Part shown: positions 35,490 through 45,800 of the stretch, one piece after another
Layout of the letters: every line of letters starts with the position of its first letter
Position numbering within the stretch: position 1 is the stretch's first letter
Assembly: GCA_019637555.1 (NCBI GenBank)
Contig: JAHBVK010000012.1
Location: 1-64,000 of the forward strand
DNA from: Anaerolineae bacterium
GTDB taxonomy: Bacteria > Chloroflexota > Anaerolineae > Aggregatilineales > UBA2796
DNA: 64,000 bases
Direction: 5' to 3'
Notes under the pieces: model-generated
Seen by the model: the letters and a program-made list of their open reading frames with translations, nothing else
Told to the model about the DNA's origin: nothing
Databases searched by the model: none
Position numbers and translations under genes: made by a program

Positions 35490-35530
35490 CCCCTCTCCCC
35501 GCAGTGTACTCGCGCAGCGTGGGAGAGAGG
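35490..35530. repeat. palindromic repeat, copy 1
   Basis: A CCCTCTCCC arm and a GGGAGAGAGG arm flank GCAGTGTACTCGCGCAGCGT. A second copy with the same core is at 49473-49517. This copy lies between the convergent Clp-RF and peptidase genes and can form a hairpin that may end both transcripts. It is a REP-like intergenic element. Confidence 0.65.
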
Positions 35531-35543
35531 TGGTGGTAAGGGT

Positions 35544-36767
35544 CTACGGCTTGAACGTCGGTGTCGGCGGGAATGTGAATCCTAGCGTTGGCAGCGCCGT
35601 CGGCACAGTCGGATCAGGCAAACCAAGCCACACGCGGTAATCGTACTCGATCTCCTCCAACGGCTTACCTACCGCCTCCGAGATTGCGTCAAACAGAGTT
35701 CGGTTACCACGCAGCAGTTCAGTGATCCTCAGATGCACCTCGATCCCGTAGGTTTCCACCAGATAACGGATGAAAGCATAGCCGAAGTCATAGTCACCCC
35801 GAACACCAGTTGCAACACCCCAGTTATCTCGGATCGATCCCAATCCCTTGCTACGCACGATTTGCTTAACTCGGGCGAGATAATCGTACATTACGCCCTT
35901 ATTCATCTCGAAAAAGGTAGCTTGTCCCTCATACCACCAGCGAATGCCAGTTGGCTGCCGCTTATCCGATTGATAGAGGTGCGCTATCTCATGCAGAATA
36001 GTGCCGTAAGCACCCTCCACGAGATTGCCATTGTAGTTATATTGTACGGTACCGCCCCACGATGAGACAGTCTGTCCGACATCATTCCGCCCTACAGTTC
36101 CCGAATTCAAGTCCCACTCGTAATAGCTCTGCTTGGTGGCGTAAAAAATCGCGCGCGGCTTGTAAGAGAGCAAACTGCCCCATGCGGCACGATAAAACTC
36201 TCGCTGTTCTTTCATCGCATCCAGCGCCAACTGACCGAAACTATCGGGGATCGGATGCTCCCAGAACACGATGATGTCTTCAGACTCCGCGCGTCCCCAC
36301 GATTTTGTATCGTCGGCGTATTCCGCTTGCCAAGTCTGTGTCTGGTAGGTATTGCCTTGTTCATCTTCCAGCACGAACCAATATTGCAGACCTACCCACG
36401 CCGGAACCGGAGCAGAGGTTGATTCCCAACGAAACTCCCACTGCTCTGACTGCTCGTTGAATGTACCGCCGACGCGCTGCAACGTTACAGGTGACAACTT
36501 CCACTGCACCGTCGCATTCTTGATTCTACCCGCGCTGCTTGATGCCTTTAGTGTAAAGTTGAATCCGTAGGGATAATCACTGGTGAACGTCTGCTCCCCG
36601 ATCTCCCACTGCGCCGATCCGCCGTTATTAGTGGGACTCGGCGGCGGGGTAAGTGTTGGGAACGTCGCATCCTGCGCCGTCACCGTCCATGAAGTAATCC
36701 CCACACCTGCCAGCAATACAGCTACCACGAAGATTAAGAGCGCGCGACCAAACTGTTTCATCATCAC
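35544..36767 (-). CDS. exported HExxH peptidase (peptidase MA-like)
   Basis: A 407-residue protein with an N-terminal signal or anchor segment (ALLIFVVAVLLAGVGITSWTV), a beta-rich region (about 45-150), and a gluzincin-type catalytic part. The zinc motif is ILHEIAHLYQ, and the third ligand is probably the Glu in WWYEGQATFFE, as in peptidase-MA-like proteins. The C-terminus is a Pro/Thr-rich tail. It is the last gene of the ArsA-UbiB operon, with a 4-bp overlap (36764-36767) with the preceding gene. The substrate is unknown; it should act outside the membrane. Confidence 0.85.
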   Translation of the reverse strand: MMMKQFGRALLIFVVAVLLAGVGITSWTVTAQDATFPTLTPPPSPTNNGGSAQWEIGEQTFTSDYPYGFNFTLKASSSAGRIKNATVQWKLSPVTLQRVGGTFNEQSEQWEFRWESTSAPVPAWVGLQYWFVLEDEQGNTYQTQTWQAEYADDTKSWGRAESEDIIVFWEHPIPDSFGQLALDAMKEQREFYRAAWGSLLSYKPRAIFYATKQSYYEWDLNSGTVGRNDVGQTVSSWGGTVQYNYNGNLVEGAYGTILHEIAHLYQSDKRQPTGIRWWYEGQATFFEMNKGVMYDYLARVKQIVRSKGLGSIRDNWGVATGVRGDYDFGYAFIRYLVETYGIEVHLRITELLRGNRTLFDAISEAVGKPLEEIEYDYRVWLGLPDPTVPTALPTLGFTFPPTPTFKP

Positions 36768-37573
36768 TTTCCCATATAAATCGCTTGATAGTCGATAGCG
36801 CCAGCTACTTTGTTCAATGCTTGCTTCTCATCAGGTAACAGCAGCGCCTTTGGATTACGCGCCAGACGCCTAGCCACCTGATAAGCCTCCCGCAACGAGT
36901 TGAAGTCAGGATCGCGCCAGTTCGACGGCAGTACTAACGACTCCACTAGCGTAAGCAGCTTGCGCGCCTGCGGACTGCCCCAATCGACATCTGCTTGTGC
37001 TTGACTGAGCAACGCCTTCGCCTGATCTTTAAGTGCCCCAGCTTCACCGCTGCTTTGCCGGTCCATTTTACCGAATAGCTGACCAGTCAATCGGTTGATC
37101 AGCTTATCCGCCTGCTGTGGATTGACGCCACGTGCTTCCGCGAACTGCGCCAGTTCTGGCGCTAGATTAGTCGATGCACTCTTGTTGACAACGCCAAGTG
37201 CGGGACGTTGTTCTGCCTTAGCCAGATCATCTAGAGATTTGCCCACCGTCAGATAGTCCGCTATTGCTGACGCGTCAGCTACACCATCGCGATATGCCAT
37301 AACTCCGCAGTTATCGTCGCTGATCCACGCCCGAAGGAAATTCAACGGCAGAGTGACATTCTCCGGCAGTCCGCCGATCACGCGCACAATTCCATCCACT
37401 GGCGGTGCGACGAATAATTTCACCGTCTCCTTGATACCTATCGGCGTGCCAGCGCCACCGGGAAACGGATCGAAGCGTTGATACCCCGCACTCGTCAATG
37501 TAGCGATCAATGCTTCTGCTACGGCAGTCGTACTATCGGTGCGAACGTAGAGGGAGTCCCACTGTGCTGTCAT
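36764..37573 (-). CDS. protein of unknown function in the ArsA-UbiB operon
   Basis: 269 residues, soluble, no signal peptide and no motif I recognise. The first 130 residues look alpha/beta (LYVRTDSTTAVAEALIATL; KLFVAPPVDGIVRVIGGLP), the rest helical and charged. It follows the B3/B4 gene by 12 bp and overlaps the peptidase gene by 4 bp, so it is clearly part of the operon. I do not assign a function. Confidence 0.75.
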   Translation of the reverse strand: MTAQWDSLYVRTDSTTAVAEALIATLTSAGYQRFDPFPGGAGTPIGIKETVKLFVAPPVDGIVRVIGGLPENVTLPLNFLRAWISDDNCGVMAYRDGVADASAIADYLTVGKSLDDLAKAEQRPALGVVNKSASTNLAPELAQFAEARGVNPQQADKLINRLTGQLFGKMDRQSSGEAGALKDQAKALLSQAQADVDWGSPQARKLLTLVESLVLPSNWRDPDFNSLREAYQVARRLARNPKALLLPDEKQALNKVAGAIDYQAIYMGK

Positions 37574-37585
37574 TGTGCATCTCGA

Positions 37586-38296
37586 TCAAATGGCTGGATT
37601 AGCGGCGTCAAGGATAGCTATATTCATACTATCCGCTTCGGCGCCAGCATAGCGTTCCAAAAGCGCACTCAGATTATGCAGCGCCGCCTCGATCTCTGGT
37701 CGCGCGTTGCTGTGGTGCGCTTCTACAGTCACGATCACATTGCTGGTTGTTTCGTTCGCCGCACTCTGGGCGCTCTGTCGCCAGCACCACCGCCGCGCTG
37801 AAACCAGATCAGCCTCATCTACGAAGATCACCTCGCCCGCTTCAGGATGCTCTGGGTCGCTCTGACCAAGCACAGTGAATCGCTCATCACCGCGCGCCAA
37901 TCGCACGGTCACCGCGCCCGTTGTATCCTGTGTGTCGAATACAGCAACTGGCAGCGCATACCGGATACTTACCAGATTCGCCAGATCGACCATTGTATTG
38001 ATGAAGGGAATATCGCCTTGTTTGGTCAGCCGTCGAAGTAATGCCTCTGCCGCGTTGCGATACTGTGTCGGATCGACTCCAAAGCCGCGAAACACACCGC
38101 GCCAAGCAGCAAGCGACGGAAGCTCACTCAGCGGCATACTGCCGATGCGTGTGATCGTCGCTTGCTGTTCAGTTGCATATTCTGTTTTGAGTGCTTCCGG
38201 CGTTGCCGCGTTGACTAATCCCCGCGCTACGATCACGCCGCCTACCACCTTGGGATACTTCGCCAATACTTCAGGATGGTATTGGAATGTCGTCAT
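37586..38296 (-). CDS. B3/B4 domain protein (PheRS beta editing-like)
   Basis: 236 residues matching the B3/B4 domain of the phenylalanyl-tRNA synthetase beta chain as a stand-alone protein. The WRGVFRGFGVDPTQYRNAAEALLRRL segment, ending in INTMVDLANLVSI, is typical. In PheRS this domain hydrolyses mischarged Tyr-tRNA; free-standing versions are thought to edit aminoacyl-tRNA or act on free substrates. The start codon directly follows the UbiB stop (TAAATG). An internal region is acidic and variable. Confidence 0.88.
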   Translation of the reverse strand: MTTFQYHPEVLAKYPKVVGGVIVARGLVNAATPEALKTEYATEQQATITRIGSMPLSELPSLAAWRGVFRGFGVDPTQYRNAAEALLRRLTKQGDIPFINTMVDLANLVSIRYALPVAVFDTQDTTGAVTVRLARGDERFTVLGQSDPEHPEAGEVIFVDEADLVSARRWCWRQSAQSAANETTSNVIVTVEAHHSNARPEIEAALHNLSALLERYAGAEADSMNIAILDAANPAI

Positions 38297-40201
38297 TTAA
38301 TCCTTCCGCCGGAACAGAAATATCAACAGCAAAACGAGTGAGATTCCAAATCCGATCATTCCTAGTGTGTGCTCTCGCTGGGTATACAGCAGTGTACTCG
38401 CCAGCGCCACCGTCGCAAAGATCACGCCCAGCGACAGTTGATTGATCGTCGTCTCGATGCGATTCACCTGTTTGTATAGGCTGTCATTAGGCGAGATTTG
38501 TACGGTCAGTTCGCCGCGTTCAGCGCGTTGCAGTACCGTATCCGCCAACTGCGGCAGACGATAGGTGCGCGTAGCAAAATCACGGATCATCTTCACGCCC
38601 ACATCTAGCATCGCGCGGGGACCAGCGGGGATCACGTTCTTGCTGTTCTGCTCCACCATCAGTCGTTCCACGAACGGCTGCATCTGCTGCCACGGGTCGA
38701 ACGTGGGATCGAGTCCGGTGCACATACCGCTTAGAATTCCGACTGCGCGGCTCAGATAGATAAAATCCTGCGGCATCTGGAACGGCATCGACAGCAGCAG
38801 ATCGCTGAACTCGCGCGCTACACTGGATACTTCCTCGAAAGGCAAGTTCGCCAGTTCGTTCATGTTCAGCCCCCAGACCTTGCTGAACACCGCTTCTGTC
38901 GCCTGTTCAAGCCGCGTGATGTCCACATCGGGCATCAGCACGCCTAACTTCTGATAGCTGGCGACCAAACCCTTCGAGTCCTGTGTGATCACTGCGATCA
39001 ACGTATCGCGCAGACCATCCTGCAAGCGCGGCGTCAACCGCCCCACCATGCCAAAATCCACGAAGATCACATAGAAAGGACGCTTGCCCGGTTTCGCGCC
39101 GTTGCTGTATTTCTCCGGCAGCGGATAGATGAAAATGTTGCCCGGATGCGGATCGGCGTGGAAAAACCGCTTATCGAAAATCTGCGTCAGATAGCAGTTG
39201 AGCAAGCGAACTGCTACTTCCTTGCGATCAATCCCCGCCTTTTCGATAGCAGTGTAATCGTTCAGCTTGATGCTGGTCACATCTTCCAGCGTCAGCACAA
39301 AATGTGTGCTGTGTTCCAGATACACTGACGGCACGTAAATGCCCATATCATGCTCGAACATTGACGCGAAGATCAGCGCGTGATCGGCTTCCTTGCGGTA
39401 ATCCAGTTCTTCCCACATCACCCGCGCGAACTCATCCAACAGCGAGGGCACATTGGCACGTCGGCGGATCGGACCGTAGCGCATTGCCAACCGCGCCACT
39501 ACTCGCAGCGCCGCCAGATCGGTTTGAACGATGTCATTGATGTTGGGGCGCTGCACTTTCACCACCACGCGATCCCCATTGTGGAGTTGGGCGCGGTGTA
39601 CTTGTCCGAGTGACGCCGCAGCAATCGGTTCGCGGTTGAACCACAGATAAGTTTTCTCAAGAGGACCGAGTTCACGTTCTACGGTCTGTTTGATGTACTC
39701 AAACGGCACCACCGGAACTTGATCCTGCAAGCCGATCAACTCGTCGGTGATCTCAGGAGGCAGCACATCGACGCGGCTGGATACGAACTGCCCCAGCTTG
39801 ATCATGACGCCGCCCATGTCTGTCGCCAGATGCCTGAATTGGCGTGAATAGTGTCGCCAGCGTTGACTGCGACCACGTCCTACGAACCGTTCACCGAAGG
39901 CGCGGCGGATTAGCACTTCCCAGACAATGATTCGGAAGAACAAAAAGCTGAAGAACCACACCGTACGGCGGAATCGTCCGCGCTTCAGGGTATAGCCCTG
40001 ATGCGCCACATCCGCCGTTTCAGGTCGTTCTTCTAAGCTCGGATCAGGCAACGTCGATGCCGGATCGACTTGACTGGTTGCCTCCGGCATCGGCGCGAAT
40101 ATACTCAGCCGTTTGGCTAAGTCTGGATTGTCTTCGCTAATTTGCTCCAGCCTTAGCGATGAAGCGGATGTTGAGGGCTGCTTGTTCAAACTTTGCATCA
40201 C
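38297..40201 (-). CDS. ABC1/UbiB (AarF, ADCK) atypical kinase
   Basis: A 634-residue protein with the UbiB kinase-like fold. The N-terminal extension carries IKLGQFVSSR (KxGQ motif), the Ala-rich nucleotide loop is AAASLGQVHRA, then the lysine of VVVKVQRPN, FFHADPHPGNIF and VDFGMVG. Two C-terminal membrane helices (about 585-630) anchor it. UbiB proteins handle or extract isoprenoid lipids such as quinone precursors using ATP. Its 5' end overlaps the ArsA-like gene by 65 bp in another frame, indicating tight coupling. Confidence 0.94.
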   Translation of the reverse strand: MMQSLNKQPSTSASSLRLEQISEDNPDLAKRLSIFAPMPEATSQVDPASTLPDPSLEERPETADVAHQGYTLKRGRFRRTVWFFSFLFFRIIVWEVLIRRAFGERFVGRGRSQRWRHYSRQFRHLATDMGGVMIKLGQFVSSRVDVLPPEITDELIGLQDQVPVVPFEYIKQTVERELGPLEKTYLWFNREPIAAASLGQVHRAQLHNGDRVVVKVQRPNINDIVQTDLAALRVVARLAMRYGPIRRRANVPSLLDEFARVMWEELDYRKEADHALIFASMFEHDMGIYVPSVYLEHSTHFVLTLEDVTSIKLNDYTAIEKAGIDRKEVAVRLLNCYLTQIFDKRFFHADPHPGNIFIYPLPEKYSNGAKPGKRPFYVIFVDFGMVGRLTPRLQDGLRDTLIAVITQDSKGLVASYQKLGVLMPDVDITRLEQATEAVFSKVWGLNMNELANLPFEEVSSVAREFSDLLLSMPFQMPQDFIYLSRAVGILSGMCTGLDPTFDPWQQMQPFVERLMVEQNSKNVIPAGPRAMLDVGVKMIRDFATRTYRLPQLADTVLQRAERGELTVQISPNDSLYKQVNRIETTINQLSLGVIFATVALASTLLYTQREHTLGMIGFGISLVLLLIFLFRRKD

Positions 40202-41318
40202 CGATTTCCAAGTCCCACAGCGCGTGTGGCAGTACGATATTGCGGCGATACGGTCCCACGCGCAAGGTCAGTTCATCCGCCGAACGGTACAAATCGAGGT
40301 CGCTCTTATCCGCGAATGGCAGCGGCACACTCAGCAAGTAGCCACCAGCCTGATCCGGCGTGATCTGGTGCGTCGTACCCTTGAACATCACTTCAGCCGG
40401 GTTTCTGCTGCTATATAGAGCATCACCCAACCGCCGCAGTGTATCCATGCCGTTCACATCGCGGTTAAACATTGGCGCTTTCAGCAGTGGCAGTTCACCG
40501 AATGCTTCATTGATCAGCGCGATGTTCTGCTTCTGCAAATCCTTCCACTGCGCGAAGTAAGGATCGGTCACCTCGTCTGGCAGAATGCGGTTGCAGATTA
40601 CCGCGTCCGTCGCGTAGCCATACAGATTAAGATAGGTATAGGTGCGCTGCGTCTCTTTGATCACCATCTTCTCAGGGTTGACTACAAGGCGCAGACTGCT
40701 CATCTCAGGGTTGGTCAGCAATTGACGAACGCTGTCCAACGTCTTAAACAGATTATCGACCTTATCCAGCGAGTCTTGATCCGGCAGTTCGGTGCGCAGC
40801 AGCGGCTTTGCCAGCGGACGCAGGAATTTTCCCACACCGCGCGTTAAGTTGAACAACTTCTCGAACCACCAGCGGGTTACATCCGGCAGACTTAGCAAGC
40901 GCAAAGTTTCCGCCGTCGGCGCGGCATCCACGATCAGCACATCGTAGAAGTTCTCGCGCACATACTTATCAATCCACAGTAGATGTGCGCCTTCCTCAAA
41001 ACCCGGCAGGATCGTCACTTCTTCTGCTACGATGTCCTTGACGCCGCGCTGCGTGAACAACGCGATCATGTACTTCTGGATCGCACCCCAATACTTGTCC
41101 ATCGAGTAGCGGGCGTCAACTTCTTGTGCCCACAAGTTATCGCGTAGCTGCTGCGGCTCCGGTCCGATCTCTAGATCGAGTGAGTCGCCTAAGCTGTGCG
41201 CTGTATCCGTGCTGATTACGATAGTTTTCAGTCCCATCTCCGCGCAGCGCAGTGCCGTTGCCGCTGAGATGCTGGTTTTTCCTACGCCACCTTTTCCGGT
41301 GTGAACGATGATACGCAT
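40137..41318 (-). CDS. ArsA/Get3-type ATPase with HSP20-like C-terminal domain
   Basis: About 393 residues. The deviant Walker A is KGGVGKTS at the extreme N-terminus, followed by STDTAHSLGD, the signature aspartate loop of ArsA/Get3. The rest of the ATPase runs to about 310, and the last 80 residues form a beta-sandwich of the ArsA HSP20-like type (LLSVPLPFADKSDLDLY). No ArsB pump or arsR is near, so delivery of a membrane protein or lipid ligand is more likely than arsenite export. The ATG at 41318 is preferred over the TTG at 41330, which abuts its own ribosome site. It is the first gene of the five-gene operon. Confidence 0.93.
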   Translation of the reverse strand: MRIIVHTGKGGVGKTSISAATALRCAEMGLKTIVISTDTAHSLGDSLDLEIGPEPQQLRDNLWAQEVDARYSMDKYWGAIQKYMIALFTQRGVKDIVAEEVTILPGFEEGAHLLWIDKYVRENFYDVLIVDAAPTAETLRLLSLPDVTRWWFEKLFNLTRGVGKFLRPLAKPLLRTELPDQDSLDKVDNLFKTLDSVRQLLTNPEMSSLRLVVNPEKMVIKETQRTYTYLNLYGYATDAVICNRILPDEVTDPYFAQWKDLQKQNIALINEAFGELPLLKAPMFNRDVNGMDTLRRLGDALYSSRNPAEVMFKGTTHQITPDQAGGYLLSVPLPFADKSDLDLYRSADELTLRVGPYRRNIVLPHALWDLEIGDAKFEQAALNIRFIAKAGAN

Positions 41319-41648
41319 GTTACGTTTCAACCCCTACCACATGTGTGAGTATAGCAGCCTGACGGAGCCGACGCCTAACTGATAACTGTAGCAGTATGCT
41401 GCGTTCCGTCGCTGTAACGGTACATCTGCAATTGCTATACGAGGTCTTAACTGCAAAGTTTCAACCACCAACTCTAGCACTAAGGTAGCACTAGGGCGTG
41501 CGTTGCCAAAACCACGCCTTCCGTCTTATACTTCGCCTGCCCGCAACCTTTTGGCATTTCGGGCGAACTATGATAGTGACTCGCATCCTTCGATCAAGTT
41601 GCGGGTTACATATCTTCTGAAATCAATATACGCAATCTGGAGTTATCT
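41319..41648. promoter_or_regulatory. divergent regulatory gap with extended -10 promoter for the ArsA-like gene
   Basis: On the minus strand TGCTATACT (41356-41348) is an extended -10 element about 30 bp before the ArsA-like ATG, with no clear -35. The remaining 290 bp up to the UbiA gene contain no reading frame that looks real. No distinct plus-strand promoter was found, but a GGAG ribosome site precedes the UbiA start codon. Confidence 0.4.
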
Positions 41649-42563
41649 GTGACCTACGTACAATTACTTTCAACAAAAACGCGAGGTGTTCTGCGCCTCA
41701 CGCGCTGGAAGGAATTTGTGCCTTTTGTCATCCCTTTGACGGCATTCGGCGCGATTCTTGGAGCGACGGATAAACAGGTTTCCCTAGACTGGCGCTTGGC
41801 TGTCACTATCCTTGCAAACATGGCAGCCGTTGCCTATGCGTTCATGATCAACGATATTGAAGATGCACCGGATGACGCGATGGAAGCACATCGCGCCGCC
41901 CGTAATGCCATCACCAACGGCGAACTGACGCCGCGGCAAGGCTGGGCTGCTTCCGGCATCGTGGCGGCAATCACCTTCCTGCTCTATGCCCTTGTCGGTG
42001 TTTGGCCCTTCATCATCGGCGTACTCACGATGGCGCTCTCCCACTTCTATTCATGGAAACCGATTCGCCTCAAGGCATGGCCCGTCACCGACATTTTGTC
42101 CCATTCGCTGATGCTCAGTGGTTTGCTTTTCTTGGCTGGCTTCTTTGCCTACAGCAGCACTCCCGGCTTGGTCTGGGTGGTAGCATTGGCAGCGACGCTA
42201 ATCTCCGTTTATGGTCAGCTTTACAACCAACTTCGTGACTACGAAATGGATAAAGCGGCGGGCTTGAAGAACACCGCGATCATGGTTGGCAAGCGTAACG
42301 CCAAAGTATTGATGTACTCCTCGGTCGTCATGGCTGCGGCGATGATGGTCTACGCCTTATGGATGCAAGTCATACCGTTGTGGCTGCTCAGTGTGCCGCT
42401 GTTGGTACTTCCTATCTTCTACTTTATCCGTATGCCTGCCAAAGATGCGCGTGGTACGCAAAGTGAAGATATCACTGGCAGCGCTCAGGTACCGATGCTC
42501 GTGATAGTTAATATCACCATCGCTGTCTGGCTGATTGTCACCATGATCAGTTACAACTCGTAA
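41649..42563 (+). CDS. UbiA-family prenyltransferase
   Basis: A 304-residue polytopic membrane protein with eight or nine hydrophobic segments. The two Mg-diphosphate motifs are NDIEDAPDD (first Asp-rich loop) and RDYEMDKAAGLKNT (second), both complete. It transfers an isoprenyl chain onto an aromatic or lipid acceptor in quinone, chlorophyll/heme or lipid synthesis. The start is GTG with GGAG upstream. It is divergent from the UbiB/ArsA operon, which also touches isoprenoid lipids; that link is only suggestive. Confidence 0.92.
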   Translation: MTYVQLLSTKTRGVLRLTRWKEFVPFVIPLTAFGAILGATDKQVSLDWRLAVTILANMAAVAYAFMINDIEDAPDDAMEAHRAARNAITNGELTPRQGWAASGIVAAITFLLYALVGVWPFIIGVLTMALSHFYSWKPIRLKAWPVTDILSHSLMLSGLLFLAGFFAYSSTPGLVWVVALAATLISVYGQLYNQLRDYEMDKAAGLKNTAIMVGKRNAKVLMYSSVVMAAAMMVYALWMQVIPLWLLSVPLLVLPIFYFIRMPAKDARGTQSEDITGSAQVPMLVIVNITIAVWLIVTMISYNS

Positions 42564-42588
42564 CTTCAGACCAATTTCCAGACCTTAG

Positions 42589-42645
42589 CATCCTCCGTCG
42601 AACGTTAACGTTGCGCAAATTCGTTCGGACGGGGGATGTTTTTTT
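42589..42645 (+). terminator. strong rho-independent terminator after the UbiA gene
   Basis: A long stem (42589-42604 with 42622-42638) of 16 pairs with one bulged G and one G-T pair is followed by seven T residues (42639-42645). It closes the UbiA transcript, so the kinase at 42805 has its own promoter in 42646-42804, which I could not pin down. Confidence 0.85.
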
Positions 42646-42804
42646 CTGCCACTTGTGCCAATAATCGTTATAGTGTTGGTATGTATGATGCTGTCAATCA
42701 ACTCTTGGTCGCCACTAGAATCTTTTAGCATAAGGGCAGCATCAATGTTCCAGATGACTCACTCACCAAGGCGCGCTCTTTAGCGCGAATTGCTACGACA
42801 AACT

Positions 42805-45800
42805 ATGCTGGCAAAACTTCTGATCATTGATGATCAACCGCAGGAGATCTCCGGTCTTCTGGCGTGGCTACAACGTGAAGAGTACGATCTTTCGCTAATC
42901 AAGCAGGGCGATGGCGCGCTGGCACTAGCGGAACAAACTACTCCAACACTCATTATCATTAATGTCAACACCCCCGGGGTCGGTGGCTTCGATCTGTTGC
43001 ATCAACTGCGTGCCAATCCTGCCACCCGTAAAACTCCTGTCATCTTGATCGTTCCCGATAGCAATGACTATGTTCCTTCGGTTTGTTTGCTTGCAGGCGC
43101 CAATGATGTCCTCGTACAGCCCGTACAAACCAAAGTAGTGCAGAAGCGCATCCGTTCGGTGTTTGAGGGGGTCGCCTCTGGCATTGCCGATTCGGTTCGC
43201 ATGTTGGAAGATGTCTGTCAATCCGCGACAGCAATTTTCGGCTGCGATCTCGCTTGGCTGCTGGCAACTGAAGGCTCGCTATTAAGGCATCGTGCCTGTT
43301 TCTCCGAACGTGGTGCGGCAGCGGCTGAAGTGTTCGTGCGCTTACTCTCAAACAATGCTCCTGATGTCATTAGCTTTCCGCTTGTCTCCGCCCATAATGC
43401 ACTAAGTGAAGCCGCGCTCAATGAGCGCCCGCTAGTCAATATTCTCAGTACCCAGTTACGCAATATGCCCAACTCTGAAGGGTTATTGCGGGCAGCGGAG
43501 CAATTGCGGCTAACGCATTTACATTTCTTGCCGCTAATGTCGCAAAACCAGTTGATCGGGCTGCTGCTATTGGCTGGTGTCAATGAGTATCCTGTAACTG
43601 GTGGACGTGCGGTACGCATCTTGCAAGCGCTAAATCGTCAGTGCGTTACGGTGCTGGAAAACGCGCGTCTACAAGCCAATATGCAGGTGCGCGAACGTCA
43701 GATCGATACCGAGCAAATTTTCCGCCGCATGGTCTTGGATACGATGACGGAGGGGTTGATCGTCTTGGATGAGCGCGCCATCATCCGCTACGTCAACAAT
43801 CGGCTGTTGCGCCTCACCAGTTATGATCGACATGAATTATATGGCAACAGCATCGCCATGTTGTTTCATCCCGAAGCGCGCCGTCAGATCATCGAGTCGA
43901 TCCAGACACCTACCGTCGGCGGCTTAAATCAGCAAATCGTCACCAAAGTTGGTCAGGCGGTACCTGCGCTTGTCTCTCGCGCCACCATGCCAGAGAACAA
44001 TCAAAACTACCGCACAGTGTTAGTGATCAGCGACATCACTGAACAGATCAAGCGTGCGCAAGCATTGGAACGCCAGAGCGAACGGTTGCGTCTGCTCAAC
44101 GAAGCGATGCGGCGGATCACCTCGGCGCTCACTCAGGAAGATGTGATCGAAACGGTTCTGCAGGCTGCCTTTGATATTGTCCGTTGTGAAAACTCCTGCC
44201 TCTACCTATTCGATACACAGGAACCCGATACTATCCGTGTAGTAGCAGCACGTGGCATCCACGCCGATACCTTAGAGACAGTGATCCTTCATGTTGGACA
44301 GGGCATCGCGGGGCGTGTCATCCAGACACATAAAGCGGAGTTAGTCCCTGATCTCACACCGGAAGATTATGAGCCTCCAGTGATCGAACCCGAAGGCAGC
44401 TCGGTCATTGCGGTACCCATGATGGTGCTGGATACGATGGTCGGCGTCTTAGAAGTGATCAACAAAGGTGGCGGGCGTTTCGTCGATGAAGATGCTGAAG
44501 TGCTTTCCAATTTGGCGGCAGCAGCTTCCGTAGCGATGGAAAATGCACATCTATTCGGTCAAGCCCAGCGTCAGGTGACTGAACTCAGCATGATGCTCGA
44601 CGCCAGTTCCGCCGTCTCTTCCACGCTCGACATCAGCGGCATTTTGCAACTGATCACGCGGCGTCTAGCAGAAGCGATGCGCGTCAGTCGCTGTTCGATC
44701 TCTACGTGGCACAAAGAGACCAACGAATTGGTCGTTTTAGCGGAAGCTTGCAGCGCACATTGGCAGCCGGGTGAAGGACCTATCCGCCCAATTGCCGATA
44801 CACCCGTAATTTCAGCCGTCTTGCAGCGCGAACAACTGCTGATCTGCCGTGCCAACGATCCCCGCATCGATCCGCACGTTCGCGACTATTTGAAGCGCTT
44901 GGGCATGGCAAATGTGATGTTTGTACCGCTGACAGTTGGTGGAACTGTCGTCGGCTTAGTGGAGTTATTCAACCCCGGCGAGGCGCAAACCTTTAAGCTG
45001 GCGCAGTGCCACGCCGTCCGTGAGGCGATTTCTAATTGGGCGACACAGATGGCACGCGCGGAATCCCCTGTTCCGTGGCACAATCCCGATCTGCTCACCT
45101 CACTGGCTGCCAAGGCGCAGGTTGTTGGTAAAGGGACGTGGTGTACCATTTCCTCGTGGGATCGGCGTGCCCGTCAGCTTACCGTTGTGCGCGAACTTGG
45201 CTTTGCCGTATGGGACGAGCAAGATGGTCATGCTTACCGCCTCGATAACTATCCCACGCTCGGCAATAGCTTGCGTCAGGGAATGCCGATCACCTTACTG
45301 CCCGCGTTGCTATTCAATGACCTTGAAGAACAAAAAGAGATGGCGCGGCTGGGTTCCAAGACTGGCTTGATCACGCCGCTGGTCGTACATGGCGAACCGA
45401 CAGGTCTGGTCAAATTGCAGGATGTCGCCAGTGATCGCGTCTTCGATGCCGCCGAAGTGTCGCTCTGTCAGGCAATCGCCAACGTCGTCGCCAACGCGCT
45501 GGAGAACGCTCGCTTGTTCCATTCGCTGGAGAAGCGTGCCAACGCACTGCAAGCTGCCTATGACGAACTCCGCCACTCCGATAAGCTCAAAGACGATTTG
45601 ATCCAGAATCTATCGCACGAACTCAAGACGCCACTGATGCAATCCATGTTCGAGCTGTCCCTGCTCACCGATGGTGACATGGGCACCTTAAACGACGAGC
45701 AGAAAAACAGCGTCAATGCTGTCCTTCATCGCATCGAGTCACTAGGTAGTCGCGTCACTGACATGGTCTCGCTGCACGCTGCGCAAGAATTGCAGTTTAG

